A program made the translations under genes and the position numbers. Below are positions 5,984 to 7,523 of a DNA stretch of 7,523 nt, piece by piece (positions within the stretch are counted from its first letter, which is position 1; every line of letters begins with the position of its first letter). This stretch comes from Anaerolineales bacterium (GTDB lineage Bacteria > Chloroflexota > Anaerolineae > Anaerolineales > Villigracilaceae). The stretch is from positions 1 through 7,523 of the forward strand of contig JADGQD010000096.1 in NCBI GenBank assembly GCA_017882065.1, given 5' to 3'. The notes beneath the pieces are model-generated. The model searched no databases. It was not told the DNA's origin and saw nothing but the letters and a program-made list of their open reading frames with translations.

Positions 5984-6464
5984 TCATGGTCTCCGTCGGC
6001 CCGGCAAACATGTCAATCAATTGCAAACGAGTTACCATCAGCCGGCTGGCAACAACATTGGCCAGCCGGCGCATCAGCAGATAGCCGAAGTCATGGTCGT
6101 TCTCGGCAAACTGGCGTAGTCCCTCTGCATCAATGCACGCCACCGTGCTGTCCAGCACGGCCACCGCACCGGCTATGCGCTGGTGCATACCCGGTGTGAC
6201 GCTCGACCAGCCAAAAACGTCGTAAGGCTCGGCGGTGTAAAAGTGCATTTTGCCGTGATGGGGAACGAAAATATCCAGCGACACACGGCCCTCCAGGACG
6301 ATGTAAACATAATCCTGCTTATCGCCTTCACGGAAAAAAGTTTCCCCCGCTTTCGCGTAGCGTAGGTGGGCAAGTTCAGCAGTTTTTTTAAAATGTTCGG
6401 GTGTCAGAGTACTGAACCACGGAATTTTTTGAAGGGCTGAGTGAATATCTTCCGCAGGGACCAT
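5976..6464 (-). CDS. Stand-alone cyclic-nucleotide-binding-fold protein, first gene of the hydrogenase operon
   Basis: This 162-residue protein consists of one CNB (Crp/Fnr-type) beta-roll domain (about 10-125), followed by a helix. Typical features are the lead-in IPWFSTLTPEHF (14-25), AGETFFREGD (39-48) and DYVYIVLEGRVSLDI (51-65). It lacks the roughly 70-residue helix-turn-helix of Crp regulators, so it should not bind DNA by itself. In the phosphate-binding cassette (about 84-98, FGWSS...HQRIA) the arginine (Arg96) is kept, but by my alignment the glutamate that contacts cAMP is replaced by Trp86 and the following Ser by Ile97. Binding of ordinary cAMP is therefore doubtful. A strong AAGGAGA Shine-Dalgarno precedes the ATG at 6464. 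The 8-bp overlap with the beta-subunit gene implies co-translation and a job tied to the hydrogenase, for instance as an allosteric or assembly partner. Function is unproven. Confidence 0.85.
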   Translation of the reverse strand: MVPAEDIHSALQKIPWFSTLTPEHFKKTAELAHLRYAKAGETFFREGDKQDYVYIVLEGRVSLDIFVPHHGKMHFYTAEPYDVFGWSSVTPGMHQRIAGAVAVLDSTVACIDAEGLRQFAENDHDFGYLLMRRLANVVASRLMVTRLQLIDMFAGPTETMND

Positions 6465-6503
6465 ACCGGTCTCTCCTTTACTTGAATAAGAACTTATCTG
6501 AAA

Positions 6504-6509
6504 ATTATA
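6504..6509 (-). promoter_or_regulatory. Candidate proximal -10 element of the hydrogenase operon
   Basis: A perfect TATAAT on the minus strand would start transcription near 6497, leaving a leader of about 33 nt with the AAGGAGA ribosome-binding site. The expected -35 position reads GGCGGC, which is poor, and a GGAGGCCTCC palindrome (6515-6524) sits in the spacer. Either an activator is needed or another promoter is used. Confidence 0.35.
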
Positions 6510-6551
6510 CTCCAGGAGGCCTCCCCGCCGCCGGAGACGTTGACGAGAGCA

Positions 6552-6569
6552 ATTATAGGATTGATTCTA
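6552..6569 (-). promoter_or_regulatory. Candidate distal -10 elements of the hydrogenase operon
   Basis: TATAAT (6552-6557) and TAGAAT (6564-6569) both read on the minus strand, and neither has a good -35 box. If TAGAAT is used, the CRP/FNR-like dyad at 6587-6606 would be centred about 40 bp before the start, close to the -41.5 of class II activation, where a weak -35 is normal. Confidence 0.35.
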
Positions 6570-6586
6570 AGGTTATTTTCGCATTG

Positions 6587-6606
6587 ATTGTAATATTTTT
6601 CACAAT
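6587..6606. promoter_or_regulatory. CRP/FNR-family-like binding site upstream of the hydrogenase operon
   Basis: On the minus strand the site reads TGTGA, six bases, TTACA, one base from the TGTGA-N6-TCACA consensus. The symmetry extends to ATTGT and ACAAT at the outer ends (7 of 10 base pairs symmetric). It lies 123 bp or more upstream of the CNB gene and about 180 bp from hisS. I infer activation by a Crp/Fnr-superfamily regulator encoded elsewhere; the CNB protein of the operon lacks a DNA-binding domain. Confidence 0.5.
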
Positions 6607-6765
6607 AAGCGCCAGTGCGTTCTTTCCTTTTCCGTCAGCGGATTGTCACACGTTTGGTTCTCCGGGTTTCGCCGTGTTGATGGGAGTTCCCGTTACAGGG
6701 AAAAAGATAGGTAGTATCTTCCTCGTCACCACGGTGATTCTCAAAGAACCCAAAGACCCGCATGT

Positions 6766-6791
6766 TTGAAGCAAGGGAAATATGCTAAAAT
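6766..6791 (+). promoter_or_regulatory. Candidate extended -10 promoter of hisS
   Basis: TGCTAAAAT (6783-6791) is an extended -10 element one base from TGnTATAAT. TTGAAG at 6766-6771 resembles a -35, but the spacer is only 14 bp, so recognition probably relies on the extended -10. Transcription would start near 6798, about 45 nt before the ATG. I see no T-box or other leader structure. Confidence 0.45.
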
Positions 6792-6843
6792 CCGAACACC
6801 AAGTATTAGGTAGCAAAAGTTTAGAGAGCAGCGGAGCAATTCC

Positions 6844-7523
6844 ATGAAGAAGATCATCCTGCCCGTCAAAGGGACACGCGATTTCTATCCGGAACAGATG
6901 GCCGTGCGTACCTGGTTATATAACACCGTACGAGGCGTTTCGGAGTCTTTCGGTTACCAGGAATGGGATGCACCATTCCTCGAAACTCTAGACCTGTACG
7001 CCGCTAAATCGGGCGAGGAACTGGTCAAGAAACAATCCTACGTTTTCACTGACCGGGGCGGGGATGAAATTACCCTTCGCCCGGAGTTGACCCCCTCGCT
7101 GGCGCGCATGATCGCTGCCCGCCAGAACGAATTGGCCTTTCCGGCCCGCTGGTGGTCGTTTGGACCGTTCTGGCGTTACGAAAGGCCTGGGCGCGGCCGC
7201 TCGCGCGAGTTTTTCCAATGGAATATTGACATGCTGGGTGTCAACTCCCCCGAAGCGGATGCCGAACTGGTCGCGATTGCCGCCGCGTTCTTGAAGGCGG
7301 TTGACCTTACTCCGGCGCAGGCCCGTATCTGCGTCAACAACCGCCGCTTCATGGACGCCGAGTTCGACGCCCTGGGAATTCCGCCAGAAACAAAAGCAGA
7401 CGTCGCAGGGCTGGTGGACCGCCGCGAAAAAATGGAGCCGGAGCCCTGGGAAACCAACGCCCTGGAGATCGGACTGACCCCGCAACAACTGGATGGGCTG
7501 AAATCCCTTCTCGCAGACGGGGA
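6844..7523 (+). CDS. hisS: Histidyl-tRNA synthetase (partial, N-terminal 226 residues)
   Basis: This is the first half of the class II enzyme that charges tRNA-His with histidine. The start MKKIILPVKGTRDFYPEQM is the typical HisS N-terminus. Motif 1 covers the region around YQEWDAPFLETLDLY (about 39-53). It is followed by SGEELVKKQSYVFTDRGG (about 59-76) and the substrate-contacting TLRPELTPSLARM. Motif 2 is FGPFWRYERPGRGRSREFFQ (about 107-126), with the two ATP-binding arginines of the family in FWRYE and GRSREF. The gene is cut by the window's right edge before motif 3 and the anticodon-binding domain. The ATG at 6844 has GGAG (6833-6836) 7 nt upstream. It is divergent from the hydrogenase operon and is probably a housekeeping gene unrelated to it. 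Confidence 0.95.
   Translation, partial: MKKIILPVKGTRDFYPEQMAVRTWLYNTVRGVSESFGYQEWDAPFLETLDLYAAKSGEELVKKQSYVFTDRGGDEITLRPELTPSLARMIAARQNELAFPARWWSFGPFWRYERPGRGRSREFFQWNIDMLGVNSPEADAELVAIAAAFLKAVDLTPAQARICVNNRRFMDAEFDALGIPPETKADVAGLVDRREKMEPEPWETNALEIGLTPQQLDGLKSLLADG

Larger units (their letters stand above)
6465..6843. other. Divergent intergenic region between hydrogenase operon and hisS
   Basis: This 379-bp stretch has no convincing gene. The left part (6465-6610) is AT-rich and holds several minus-strand TATAAT-like boxes, a CRP/FNR-like dyad and a short direct repeat, and so looks like the hydrogenase control region. The part from about 6611 to 6760 shows nothing I can name beyond a near-palindrome TCACCACGGTGA (6726-6737). 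The right end (about 6766-6843) holds the probable hisS promoter and ribosome-binding site. Confidence 0.6.

Noticed and set aside
5976..6464. Calling the CNB protein a Crp/Fnr transcription factor that binds the dyad at 6587-6606.
   Set aside because: The protein ends after the beta-roll and one helix; no helix-turn-helix domain is present.
6726..6737. TCACCACGGTGA near-palindrome as an operator.
   Set aside because: It has only 5-bp arms, sits well upstream of either start and matches no family consensus known to me.
6482..6769. A 95-codon plus-strand open frame in the hydrogenase-hisS intergenic region, with a hydrophobic stretch near residues 32-50.
   Set aside because: It needs a TTG start with no ribosome-binding site, overlaps the hydrogenase promoter region and matches no family I know.
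6988..7488. A 166-codon minus-strand open frame.
   Set aside because: It is antisense to the motif 1 and motif 2 region of hisS, which is clearly the coding strand.

Overview
The window looks like chromosomal DNA of an anaerobic or facultatively anaerobic bacterium, most likely a member of the Chloroflexota (Anaerolineae-like). This assignment rests on gene content (a group 3b NADP-linked [NiFe] hydrogenase, a SufU-like scaffold next to a Rieske ferredoxin, a GH4 glycosidase), moderate-to-high GC and Shine-Dalgarno-led bacterial genes. It is an inference, not a proof. All genes are intact except the two cut by the window edges, and I see no insertion sequence, CRISPR array, tRNA or rRNA.

Layout from left to right. 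(1) Positions 1-296 on the minus strand hold the start of a GH4 6-phospho-beta-glucosidase-like gene, preceded by a perfect 18-bp LacI/CcpA-type operator palindrome. (2) A divergent promoter (TTGCAA-17 bp-TATACT) drives a short plus-strand operon: a SufU-like Fe-S scaffold (509-904) and a Rieske [2Fe-2S] ferredoxin (947-1294). (3) A strong hairpin at 1312-1346, with A-tract and T-tract flanks, closes this operon and the converging hydrogenase operon. (4) Positions 1348-6464 on the minus strand are one hydrogenase operon. In transcription order it encodes a stand-alone cyclic-nucleotide-binding-fold protein, HydB-type beta subunit (two [4Fe-4S]), HydG-type gamma subunit (FAD/NAD(P)H diaphorase with [2Fe-2S]), HydD-type delta small subunit, HydA-type alpha large subunit (Ni-Fe site) and the large-subunit maturation protease. 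(5) A 379-bp divergent intergenic region carries a CRP/FNR-like dyad and promoter-like elements. (6) Positions 6844-7523 on the plus strand encode the first part of histidyl-tRNA synthetase.

How the hydrogenase genes work together: the large and small subunits activate H2 or reduce protons. Electrons pass along the small-subunit and beta-subunit Fe-S clusters to the flavin of the gamma subunit, which exchanges hydride with NADP(H). The protease finishes Ni-site assembly by clipping the tail of the large subunit after its C-terminal DPCxxCxxH motif. The first five genes overlap by 8, 4, 1 and 4 bp, so translation is probably coupled. The protease is set apart by 58 nt containing a long hairpin whose two imperfect pairs become G-U wobbles only in the operon's own RNA.

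The system is recognisable rather than wholly new. The parts worth a second look are the helix-turn-helix-less CNB protein at the head of the operon, the intercistronic hairpin, the CRP/FNR-like site and the short-spaced SufU-like scaffold.
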